Shown here in pieces: positions 44,104-50,918 of a DNA stretch of 64,000 bases (positions are counted from its first letter, which is position 1; the number at the start of each line of letters is the position of its first letter). The stretch is from Halohasta litorea (GTDB lineage: Archaea > Halobacteriota > Halobacteria > Halobacteriales > Haloferacaceae): NCBI RefSeq assembly GCF_024494645.1, contig NZ_JANHDJ010000003.1:1-64000 (forward strand), read 5' to 3'. Under the pieces are notes generated by a model, which was given only the letters and a program-made list of their open reading frames with translations, did not search any database and was not told the DNA's origin. The translations under genes were made by a program, and so were the position numbers.

Positions 44104-44138
44104 ATCCACCTCCGGTTAGAAGTAAATGCGAAGAACGC

Positions 44139-44209
44139 GCGTCGGTAGTGTAGTGGTATCACGTAACCTTGCCATGGTTACAACCGGGGTTCAAATCCCC
44201 GCCGACGCA
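44139..44209 (+). tRNA. tRNA-Gly (GCC)
   Basis: A 71-base cloverleaf: acceptor strand GCGTCGG pairs with CCGACGC at 44202-44208, and the discriminator base is A. The D-arm contains TAGTGGTA, the anticodon loop is CTTGCCA (anticodon GCC) and the T-arm contains GGTTCAAATCC. No intron and no encoded CCA. Its T-arm/3' end is partly repeated 149 bases downstream. Confidence 0.95.
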
Positions 44210-44217
44210 TGATTTTC

Positions 44218-44274
44218 TCCGGCGACCAACTCACAAGCGGCGCGTCTCGTCGCGCCGCGACTTCTGTCGCCGGA
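44218..44274 (+). repeat. Nested inverted repeats just downstream of tRNA-Gly
   Basis: The outer arms TCCGGCGAC (44218-44226) and GTCGCCGGA (44266-44274) enclose the inner arms GCGGCGCG (44237-44244) and CGCGCCGC (44251-44258) around TCTCGT. All pairings are exact. The structure starts 9 bases after the tRNA and could end or process its transcript. Confidence 0.65.
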
Positions 44275-44289
44275 TGTCTGCGTTTCGCG

Positions 44290-44353
44290 GAATTTGAACT
44301 AGGGAGCGACGCGAACGTAGTGAGCAGAGTGACTGGAGTTCAAATCCCCGCCG
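44290..44353 (+). repeat. Partial tRNA-Gly copy: inverted T-arm, spacer, direct T-arm
   Basis: GTTCAAATCCCCGCCG at 44338-44353 is identical to 44189-44204 of the tRNA. A near-inverted copy, GGAATTTGAACT, lies at 44290-44301. The spacer is a purine-rich run (GAGCGACGCGAACGTAGTGA and on). No D-arm or anticodon arm is present, so this is not a tRNA. It may be an attachment-site relic or a dispersed tRNA-associated element. Confidence 0.7.
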
Positions 44354-44373
44354 CCTCAGTTCGCGTCACCGAC

Positions 44374-44778
44374 TTATCCGCCGCGTCGATCCAGCACTGC
44401 GAGGCCGACGAGCCCCGCCGTAAGAAGCACGAACGCCACCAGCGCGAGGCGTGGAATGGTGAAGATCCCGAGGCCCTGCCACTGGATCGAGCCGCAACCG
44501 AGACCGACCGAACACTGGACACCCGGCGAAAGCTGGAGGGCCGTATGATACGCCGAGACGACGATCCCGAGACTCGACAACGGCAGCGCCGTCTTCCAGA
44601 CCGCACTCCTGCGCTCGACGGTAGCGACACCGAGAATCACCACGAGCGGATACATCAGGATTCGCTGGTACCAACAGAGACCACACGGCGATAAGCCAGC
44701 GATCTCGCTGAAATAGAGGCTGCCGGTGGTCGCCACGATCGCCACCAGTGTACAGCCAGCGAGCAGTCGACGGCGCAT
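44374..44778 (-). CDS. dsbB: DsbB/BdbC-type disulfide bond formation protein
   Basis: This 134-residue membrane protein has four segments. It has the quinone-side pair CGLC (Cys32, Cys35, in SPCGLCWYQRIL) and the second pair Cys89/Cys95 (CSVGLGC) in the outer loop. DsbB re-oxidises a DsbA-like thiol oxidase with quinone. The start at 44778 is chosen because residues upstream in the longer open frame are unlike the family. It is divergent from the thiamine-binding gene. Confidence 0.9.
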   Translation of the reverse strand: MRRRLLAGCTLVAIVATTGSLYFSEIAGLSPCGLCWYQRILMYPLVVILGVATVERRSAVWKTALPLSSLGIVVSAYHTALQLSPGVQCSVGLGCGSIQWQGLGIFTIPRLALVAFVLLTAGLVGLAVLDRRGG

Positions 44779-44856
44779 ACAGGGTTCAATACAGCAGGTT
44801 CGTTTCAATCTTCCGTACCCAGTGGAGTTAGGAGCCGAGAGGTCGACAGTCGACCC

Positions 44857-45168
44857 ATGACTGTCATTGCACTCCTCAGTGTCGCGCCCGTCATCGAAGA
44901 CAGCATGGCCGAAGAGGTCGCTGCGGCGGTTGACGCGCTCGACGACCACGAGATCAGCTACGAGACCAATCCCATGGGCACCGTCATCGAGGCCGAGGAT
45001 ATCGACACCCTGCTGGCAGCCGTTGGGGATGCTCACAAAGCCGTCGACGCCGACCGGGTGAGCACCGTCCTCAAGATCGACGACAAGCGGACCAGCGACC
45101 AGTCGCCAGCCGAAAAGGTCGAGGCCGTCGAGTCGGTGCTCGGTCGGGAAGCACGAAAGAGCGACTGA
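44857..45168 (+). CDS. MTH1187-type thiamine-binding protein
   Basis: This is a 103-residue ferredoxin-like protein: TVIALLSVAPVIEDSMAEEV, then YETNPMGTVIEAEDIDTLLA and a final helix. The PMGTVIE stretch is the family signature (DUF77/Thiamine_BP). Members bind thiamine or related pyrimidines and act in thiamine salvage or sensing. It lies 57 bases before mch on the same strand. Confidence 0.88.
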   Translation: MTVIALLSVAPVIEDSMAEEVAAAVDALDDHEISYETNPMGTVIEAEDIDTLLAAVGDAHKAVDADRVSTVLKIDDKRTSDQSPAEKVEAVESVLGREARKSD

Positions 45169-45225
45169 TCGACTGGCGCGGGCCAACTACGAATCCCTTT
45201 ATGAGACGACGGCCAACCGGAGGGT

Positions 45226-46161
45226 ATGGAGAGTATCAACCGCTCGGCGGTCGAGCTCGTCGACGAGACGCTCGACTTCGCCGAGGAACTCGGCGTCGTC
45301 CCCGCCGAACTCGACTGCGGCGCAACGGTGATCGACTTCGGTGTGGCCGCCGACGGCGGCATCGAGGCCGGGCTCATGTTGGCGGACATCCAGACGGCCG
45401 GGCTCGCAACGACCTACACGCAGATGGATCAGATCGGCGGCGCGCCGATCCCCTACGTCGAACTAACGACTGACCACCCCGCAGTCGCGCTGCTCTGCTC
45501 GCAGAAGGCGGGCTGGGAACTCGACGTCGAGGGGTTCAACGGACTGGGCTCCGGCCCGGCCCGCGCACTCGTCGGCGAGGAGACCGATTTCGAGCGCGTC
45601 GGCTACTACGACGAGTTCGATTTCGCCGTCCTCACCGTCGAATCCATCGATCCCCCGGACGACCGGATCGCCAAACACGTCGCCGAGCGCAGCAACGTCG
45701 AACCGACGAGCCTGTTTTTGCCGACCTACGCCGCCGGATCGACCGCGGGCAGCGTCTCGATGGCCGCCCGCGCCGCCGAACTCGCCGTCTTCCGGCTCTC
45801 GGAACTCGGCTACCCACCGACCGAGATCCTCTCGGCGACCGGTCGGGCCCCGGTCGCGCCGGTCAGCTACAACGAATCGGTCGCCATGGGTCGGACGAAC
45901 GATGCCCTCGCGTATGGCGGGGAGGTCTACTTGCAGGTCCGCGAGGAGTCGAACGTCTTCGATCAGGTTCCCTCCAATGCACGAGAAGAGTACGGCGTCC
46001 CCTTCGAGCGCATCTTCGAGGAGGCCGACTGGGACTTCTACGACGTCGACGAAAGCATCTTCGCGCCCGCAAAGGTCACCATCGACGTGGTCGACGGCGC
46101 GACCTACGTGTTTGGCGAAACCGACGAACAGCTCGTCGCCGAATCGTTCGGCATCCAGTAG
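45226..46161 (+). CDS. mch: Methenyltetrahydromethanopterin cyclohydrolase
   Basis: This is a 311-residue Mch of the methanogen C1 pathway. MESINRSAVELVDETLDFAE, LTTDHPAVALLCSQKAGWEL, the glycine-rich FNGLGSGPARAL and ILSATGRAPVAPVSYNESVA are the family landmarks. Haloarchaea do not make methane, so the enzyme probably serves folate-like C1 interconversion. A CTTTATGAG element about 30 bases upstream suits a leaderless start. The next gene follows after 3 bases. Confidence 0.93.
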   Translation: MESINRSAVELVDETLDFAEELGVVPAELDCGATVIDFGVAADGGIEAGLMLADIQTAGLATTYTQMDQIGGAPIPYVELTTDHPAVALLCSQKAGWELDVEGFNGLGSGPARALVGEETDFERVGYYDEFDFAVLTVESIDPPDDRIAKHVAERSNVEPTSLFLPTYAAGSTAGSVSMAARAAELAVFRLSELGYPPTEILSATGRAPVAPVSYNESVAMGRTNDALAYGGEVYLQVREESNVFDQVPSNAREEYGVPFERIFEEADWDFYDVDESIFAPAKVTIDVVDGATYVFGETDEQLVAESFGIQ

Positions 46162-46164
46162 GCG

Positions 46165-46650
46165 ATGCGGTTCAAGTGGATCGTCGAACCGCCAGCCACG
46201 CTCGATGCGGTGGACGATACACGGCAGGCGATCCCGCTCGTCCCGACTAGCGAGGCCGACTGCCTCCGGCGACTCCTCGACCGCACCACAGAAACCGGCA
46301 TCGCCGACCGAGAGGATGCGAGCGAGTGGCTGACGTTTCTGCGGGCTCTCGGGCTCGTCGACCGAACGACGAGCGGCTACCGTCGAGAGCGGGTCGAACT
46401 CACGGCCGACGAACTGGCCGACAGACTCCGCGACGGGATCTATGGAGCGCGTGAATTATATGATCGTCTGGCGGCTGCCGACGAACCGCTGGCAGTCGAC
46501 GACCTCGACGGGACGGTCGACCTCCCGACGTGGGAACGACACCACCACGCCGACCCCGAGGTGGTTCGGCGGCAGCGGTTGCGGCGGCTCGCCGACTGGT
46601 TCGTGCTGTGTGGCATCGCCGACCGAACCGCTGCTGACTATTATAAGTAG
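46165..46650 (+). CDS. Conserved haloarchaeal protein downstream of mch, unknown function
   Basis: This 161-residue protein starts 3 bases after mch, so it is cotranscribed. Mostly helical, with many Arg and Leu; ADCLRRLLDRTTETGIADRE and EVVRRQRLRRLADWFVLCGI look like paired winged-helix-like modules. WERHHHADPEVV carries three His in a row. No known family is recognised. The link with mch suggests a role in regulating or using C1 metabolism, which is inference. Confidence 0.7.
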   Translation: MRFKWIVEPPATLDAVDDTRQAIPLVPTSEADCLRRLLDRTTETGIADREDASEWLTFLRALGLVDRTTSGYRRERVELTADELADRLRDGIYGARELYDRLAAADEPLAVDDLDGTVDLPTWERHHHADPEVVRRQRLRRLADWFVLCGIADRTAADYYK

Positions 46651-46699
46651 ATAAAGCCTACCGTCGCAAGATTCGGTTGTAGTCGGATGCTACGACGCG

Positions 46700-48304
46700 T
46701 TAGTCGTCGACTGACGTGACGGTCCCCACACCCTTACTCGATCCCTCGCGGAAGACGAACCGCTGGCCCTCCTGGATAAAGTAGGGCCGAAACTTGAACT
46801 CGATCGTCGTGGTCCCGGTATCGCCCGGCAGGAGCTTGCCGCCCTCCGGCGAGAAGACCGCCGTTTCGCTGAGCGTCTCCAGATGAATGACGGGCTCGTA
46901 GCCGTCGGTGATCCGCGTCGGATGGTTCAGGACCATCACCTCCGCCTCGAAGGAACGCACCGGCTCGGGGTCGGCCGCTCGCGGGAGCAGCACCATCCCG
47001 CGTTCGACCTCGCTCTCGGCGACGCCCTTCAGCGCGATGCCGACGATCCGCCCGGCTTTGGCCTCGTCGACCCGGTGGTAGTGCATCTCGATCGACCGGA
47101 CCTCGACCTCGCGGAACCGCCCGTCGGCCATTGGCCCCAGCAGGAGCTCGTCGCCCGCCGAGACGCTCCCGGCATTGATCGTGCCGGAGGCGACCGCCCC
47201 GACGCCGGTGACGTTGTAGGTGCGGTCGATGTACATCTGGAAGGCGCTGTGTTCGTCGGTCGCCCGCTTGGGCAACGTCTCGAACAGTCGGTCGAGGTCT
47301 TCCATCCCGTCGCCGCGGACCGCACTCGTCCGGATGATGGGAACGACCGTCTCGCTCAGCTCGCTGGCGGCGGTTTCGACGCCGTAACGCTCGACGCGCA
47401 GCGGCGTCTTGTCGACGTCCCGCAGCAGCGTCTCGATCTCCTTTTCGACCTCGACGACGCGCTCCGGCGAGACGGCGTCGACTTTCGTCACGGCGACGAT
47501 CGTCGGCAGGTCAGTCGCCAGCAGAATGCCGAGGTGCTCGCGGGTCGTTTTCGTGGGGCCGTCGTCGGCCGCAACAGCGAGGAGTCCGTAATCGATCTTC
47601 TGGCCGACAAGCCCGCGGATCGTCGTCCGCAGCCACGGTTCGTGGCCGACGGTGTCGACGAACGAAACGAGTCGGTTGGCCTCCTGGACCACCCGCGCGC
47701 GATCGGTTTTTCGGTGGGGGTTGTCCATCCGGACGGGATCGCCAGTCTCGTCGAAGCCGTAGACCGCATACGAGAGGTCAGCCGACAGCCCGCGTTCGAC
47801 CTCGTGGGGTTGGACGTCGAGAAAACTCCGCGTGAAGCCATCGCCGTCGTCCGGTTCGCCGGTGACGAGCGAGCCGACGAGCGTGGATTTGCCGTGGTCG
47901 ACGTGGCCCGCCGTCCCGATGACGATATGGCCATTGTCGGCGGTCAGCATCGACCCCTCGCGGATCGTCGCCATCCCGACGAGTCCGTCGTCGCCTGCGC
48001 TCCAGGTGTCGACGTTCTCGATGTGGGCGCCTGCCTCCTCGGCGAGCAGGGAGAGCACGTCCATCGTCTCGGAGAAATCGTCGGGGGCGATCCCGGCGAT
48101 GCCGCCGTCGTCGGTCACCCCGACGACATAGGTGGCCTCGCCATCGCCCGACAGCACCCGGTGGCGGAGTTGGGCCGCCAGACTCTCCATCCGGCCATCG
48201 GCCAGATGGAGTTCCCGGGTAAGCCGTTCTTTGAACTCGATGTGGCCGCCGTCCTGTTCACCGCGCTTGAGGGCCTGCTGCAACGTGGCCCGATCCGCGC
48301 TCAT
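46700..48304 (-). CDS. GTPBP1-family translational GTPase
   Basis: This is a 534-residue EF-Tu-like GTPase. A family N-terminal domain (1-120) precedes the G domain: G1 GHVDHGKS (133-140), G3 DTVGH (217-221, replacing the usual DxPG) and G4 TKVD (273-276). Two beta-barrel domains follow (GVGAVASGTINAGSVSAGDE, RFVFREGSSKGVGTVTSVDD). GTPBP1/2 proteins act in ribosome rescue and mRNA decay in eukaryotes. The archaeal role is unclear. It is divergent from nothing close; mch-operon genes converge with it. Confidence 0.9.
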   Translation of the reverse strand: MSADRATLQQALKRGEQDGGHIEFKERLTRELHLADGRMESLAAQLRHRVLSGDGEATYVVGVTDDGGIAGIAPDDFSETMDVLSLLAEEAGAHIENVDTWSAGDDGLVGMATIREGSMLTADNGHIVIGTAGHVDHGKSTLVGSLVTGEPDDGDGFTRSFLDVQPHEVERGLSADLSYAVYGFDETGDPVRMDNPHRKTDRARVVQEANRLVSFVDTVGHEPWLRTTIRGLVGQKIDYGLLAVAADDGPTKTTREHLGILLATDLPTIVAVTKVDAVSPERVVEVEKEIETLLRDVDKTPLRVERYGVETAASELSETVVPIIRTSAVRGDGMEDLDRLFETLPKRATDEHSAFQMYIDRTYNVTGVGAVASGTINAGSVSAGDELLLGPMADGRFREVEVRSIEMHYHRVDEAKAGRIVGIALKGVAESEVERGMVLLPRAADPEPVRSFEAEVMVLNHPTRITDGYEPVIHLETLSETAVFSPEGGKLLPGDTGTTTIEFKFRPYFIQEGQRFVFREGSSKGVGTVTSVDD

Positions 48305-48402
48305 ACCCGCCGTTTGTCAGGCGACAGTAAAACGCTTTTCATGCCGTGTGTCTCCATACCACAACGGAGTCGACGGTAGCTGACAACGAAATCGTCCCGA
48401 AG

Positions 48403-48936
48403 TCACTCGCTTAGTCGCTCGTAGGCACGACTTACCTTTTTAAATGTCTCCTCGTCGCCGGAGTCGGTATCCGGGTGGTGTTCCTTCGCCTTCCGGCGGT
48501 AGGCGGCTTTTATATCGTCGTCGGTGGCGGCGGCATCGACATCGAGAATCCGGCGGGCCTCCGACGGCGAGGGCGTCGAGCGGTTGGGTTCGCGTGAGGC
48601 TCCGGACGTCCCTGCTCGGCGGCGACCCCGTCGGCGGTTCTGTCGGGCCCGGCGGGCACGCTCGCGGGCGGTGTCACCGTCGGCGGTCCGTCCGCCGAAC
48701 GGTCCAGGATCGAATCCGACGCCACGATCATCGCCGAGGTTCCCAGCGGCGGCCTCGCGGCTGACTCGGTCGCCGAGTTTGCCGCTGGCCTGATACCACA
48801 GCAGGTACGCCGACGCGCCGAACGGGACCGCGACGGCGAGGAAAAAGGGACTGACGACGACCCCGACGATCAGCATGAGGGCTGTGATACCGAACAACAC
48901 CGCCGACACGCCGAGGATGAGCCCGTTTCGGTCCAC
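48403..48936 (-). CDS. Membrane-anchored J-domain protein
   Basis: This 177-residue protein starts at a GTG. Two membrane segments at the N-terminus (about 5-28 and 30-48) are followed by an Arg-rich linker and a C-terminal J domain (122-177), with ARRILDVDAAATDDDIKAAY and the HPD tripeptide at 154-156. It should recruit DnaK to the membrane. An AATTACAATGG element about 25 bases upstream sets the GTG at 48936; the open frame upstream is not protein-like. No grpE/dnaK is nearby. Confidence 0.85.
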   Translation of the reverse strand: MDRNGLILGVSAVLFGITALMLIVGVVVSPFFLAVAVPFGASAYLLWYQASGKLGDRVSREAAAGNLGDDRGVGFDPGPFGGRTADGDTARERARRARQNRRRGRRRAGTSGASREPNRSTPSPSEARRILDVDAAATDDDIKAAYRRKAKEHHPDTDSGDEETFKKVSRAYERLSE

Positions 48937-49083
48937 TGGTTGGGTCGACGTGTTGCACCATTGTAATTCTCTCGGCGGTGCTGGGAGGATGTCCCGAGCA
49001 TCGACCGGCTGGGCATCGATCGTCTCCGACCGGGAGCCGCGGAGAGGGCCAATTTCTTGTCGTGTCGGCCTGTTGAGAGCGAT

Positions 49084-49662
49084 ATGACAGAGATGCCAGC
49101 ACGGACCCCAACGATCGATCCCGAACGGCGGAACGCCGACGCCCACGGCCACGACACCGTCTCGCCGCTGCAGGCGGCGATCATCACCGTCTCGACCTCG
49201 CGGGCCGCCGCCGACGATCCCGAGGACCCTGGCGGCGATCGGATCGAGTCGCTGTTCGAGGCGGCCGACCACAGTGTCGTCGAGCGCCGACTCGTCGCCG
49301 ACGGGATCGGCCCCATACAGCGCACCCTCGACGAGCTCCTGGATGATCCGACCGTCGACCTCGTGATCTGTACCGGGGGAACGGGGCCGACGATCGACGA
49401 CGTGACGCCGGATGCGGTATCGGCTCGGTTCGACCGTGAGCTACCGGGGTTCGGCGAACTGTTCCGTCGGCTCTCCTACGAGGAGATCGGCTCGCGGACG
49501 ATCGCCTCGCGGGCGACCGCCGGGATCGCCCGCGATACGCCCGTGTTCGTGCTGCCGGGAAGCCGGAACGCCGTCGAGCTGGCGACCGAGGCGATCATCT
49601 TAGAGGAGGCCCCCCATCTCATCGGGCTGTCGACCCGTCACCTTATCGTCGAAGACGAGTAA
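49084..49662 (+). CDS. moaB: MoaB/MogA-type molybdopterin biosynthesis protein
   Basis: This 192-residue protein of the MoaB/Mog fold has AAIITVSTSRAAADDPEDPG, the nucleotide/molybdopterin loop ICTGGTGPTIDDVTPDA and a final PGSRNAVELATEAIILEEAP. It adenylylates molybdopterin before metal insertion. With nasA and mobA it would supply cofactor to molybdoenzymes, although it lies 38 kb away. The ATG at 49084 is preferred; the longer frame starts in the J-protein promoter region. Confidence 0.9.
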   Translation: MTEMPARTPTIDPERRNADAHGHDTVSPLQAAIITVSTSRAAADDPEDPGGDRIESLFEAADHSVVERRLVADGIGPIQRTLDELLDDPTVDLVICTGGTGPTIDDVTPDAVSARFDRELPGFGELFRRLSYEEIGSRTIASRATAGIARDTPVFVLPGSRNAVELATEAIILEEAPHLIGLSTRHLIVEDE

Positions 49663-49756
49663 CCGCCAGTCGGTGTCCAACCGCCAACACCACGCGTTTC
49701 TGATTCGTCACAGCCTTTATTGGCTCCGTCGCTGAGTGTCAGTACGGACGACGAAG

Positions 49757-49806
49757 CCACGCGGGAGCCACGGGTCGGCCAGCCGACCCCGACAGCCCCA
49801 GCGTGG
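49757..49806. repeat. Nested inverted repeat upstream of the Gfo/Idh gene
   Basis: The outer arms CCACGC (49757-49762) and GCGTGG (49801-49806) enclose GGGTCGGC (49772-49779) and GCCGACCC (49782-49789) around CA. The right outer arm touches the TATA element for the next gene. A cruciform, an operator or a small RNA are possible readings. Confidence 0.5.
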
Positions 49807-49838
49807 TGTTTATCAACAGGAGTCGTAGAACTACAGTA

Positions 49839-50906
49839 ATGCAGTCTGATTCACCAGCACAGATCGGAATCGTCGGCCTTGGCGGCATCGGCCACTATCA
49901 CGCTGACCTCCTCGCCGACCAGCCCGCCGCCGACCTCGTCGGGGGCGTCGACATCTCGGGCGACGCCAGACGCGCCTTTAGCGAGAAGTACAACGTCTCG
50001 ACCTACGAGCAGGTCGGCGACCTCCTCGATGTGGCTGACGCGCTGTTCGTCACGACACCCAACCGGTTCCACGAGGAGTACACGATCGACGCCCTCGAAG
50101 CGGGCCTCGATGTCCTGCTTGAAAAGCCGCTGGCCCACACTCTCGAAAGTGCCGAGCGGATCGTCGAGGCGGCCCACGCTGCCGAGGGGTTCTGTATGGT
50201 CGGCTTCAACAACCGGTTTTCCGCGCCGGTCGAGGTAGTCAAACAGTATCAGGCCGACGGCCGGTTCGGGGAGTTCTCGCATATCGAGGCCAACTACGTC
50301 CGGCGGCGCGGCATCCCAGGCCGGGGGTCGTGGTTCACCTCCAAGGAGGTCGCCGGTGGCGGCTCGCTGATCGATATCGGCGTCCACGCCATCGACCTGG
50401 CACTCTACTTTCTTGACTTCCCGACGATCACCGAGGTCTCGGGGACCGCCCGCTCGCAGTTCGGCACCCGCGAGGACTACGCCTTCGTCGAGATGTGGGG
50501 CGACGATATCGGCCCCCAAGGGTTCGACGTCGACGATTCGGTCAGCGCCTTCATTCGAACTGCCAAGGGTCAGACCATCTCGCTGGATGTCGCCTGGGCG
50601 GCCAACCGGCCGACAAACGACGAGTTCGTCCTCCGGGGTACCGAGGCCGGAGCGAAATTCGACCGGTCGAGCCACGAGCTAACGGTCTACGAGGACAGCA
50701 AGGCCGGTCGGGACCACCTCACCGACGCCGAAATCGAAACCCGCGCCAGCGACACTCACAAGGCCGAACAGCGGTACTTCATCGACCACATCGGCTCGGG
50801 GACGACCCCCGAGCGAAACACTGTCGAGGAGGGGCTGGCCGTCCAACGGGTGATCGACGCGATCTATCGGTCCTCCGAGGCGGGGCGGGCGATCTCGCTG
50901 GACTGA
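49839..50906 (+). CDS. Gfo/Idh/MocA-family oxidoreductase
   Basis: This is a 355-residue NAD(P)-dependent dehydrogenase: Rossmann motif GIVGLGGIGHYHADLL, the VLLEKPLAHTLESAER lysine region and the C-terminal domain with AGGGSLIDIGVHAIDLALYF. Such enzymes oxidise sugars, inositol or sugar-nucleotide derivatives. A TGTTTATC element about 30 bases before 49839 supports that ATG over an upstream in-frame one at 49803. It converges with the helicase gene. Confidence 0.9.
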   Translation: MQSDSPAQIGIVGLGGIGHYHADLLADQPAADLVGGVDISGDARRAFSEKYNVSTYEQVGDLLDVADALFVTTPNRFHEEYTIDALEAGLDVLLEKPLAHTLESAERIVEAAHAAEGFCMVGFNNRFSAPVEVVKQYQADGRFGEFSHIEANYVRRRGIPGRGSWFTSKEVAGGGSLIDIGVHAIDLALYFLDFPTITEVSGTARSQFGTREDYAFVEMWGDDIGPQGFDVDDSVSAFIRTAKGQTISLDVAWAANRPTNDEFVLRGTEAGAKFDRSSHELTVYEDSKAGRDHLTDAEIETRASDTHKAEQRYFIDHIGSGTTPERNTVEEGLAVQRVIDAIYRSSEAGRAISLD

Positions 50907-50918
50907 GGTTCCAGTCGA

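Larger units (their letters stand above)
43537..44138. other. Gene-free stretch before tRNA-Gly
   Basis: About 600 bases in which I find no convincing gene. Open frames here have basic, serine/arginine-rich products unlike the acidic neighbours. It holds a 20-base direct repeat pair (43569-43613) and the tRNA promoter near its end. Confidence 0.5.

Noticed and set aside
44338-44358. A second tRNA gene after tRNA-Gly
   Set aside because: Only the T-arm/acceptor part is present; there is no D-arm or anticodon arm.
46883-48379. Plus-strand open frame of 498 codons
   Set aside because: It is antisense to the GTPBP1-type gene, whose G motifs are clear.
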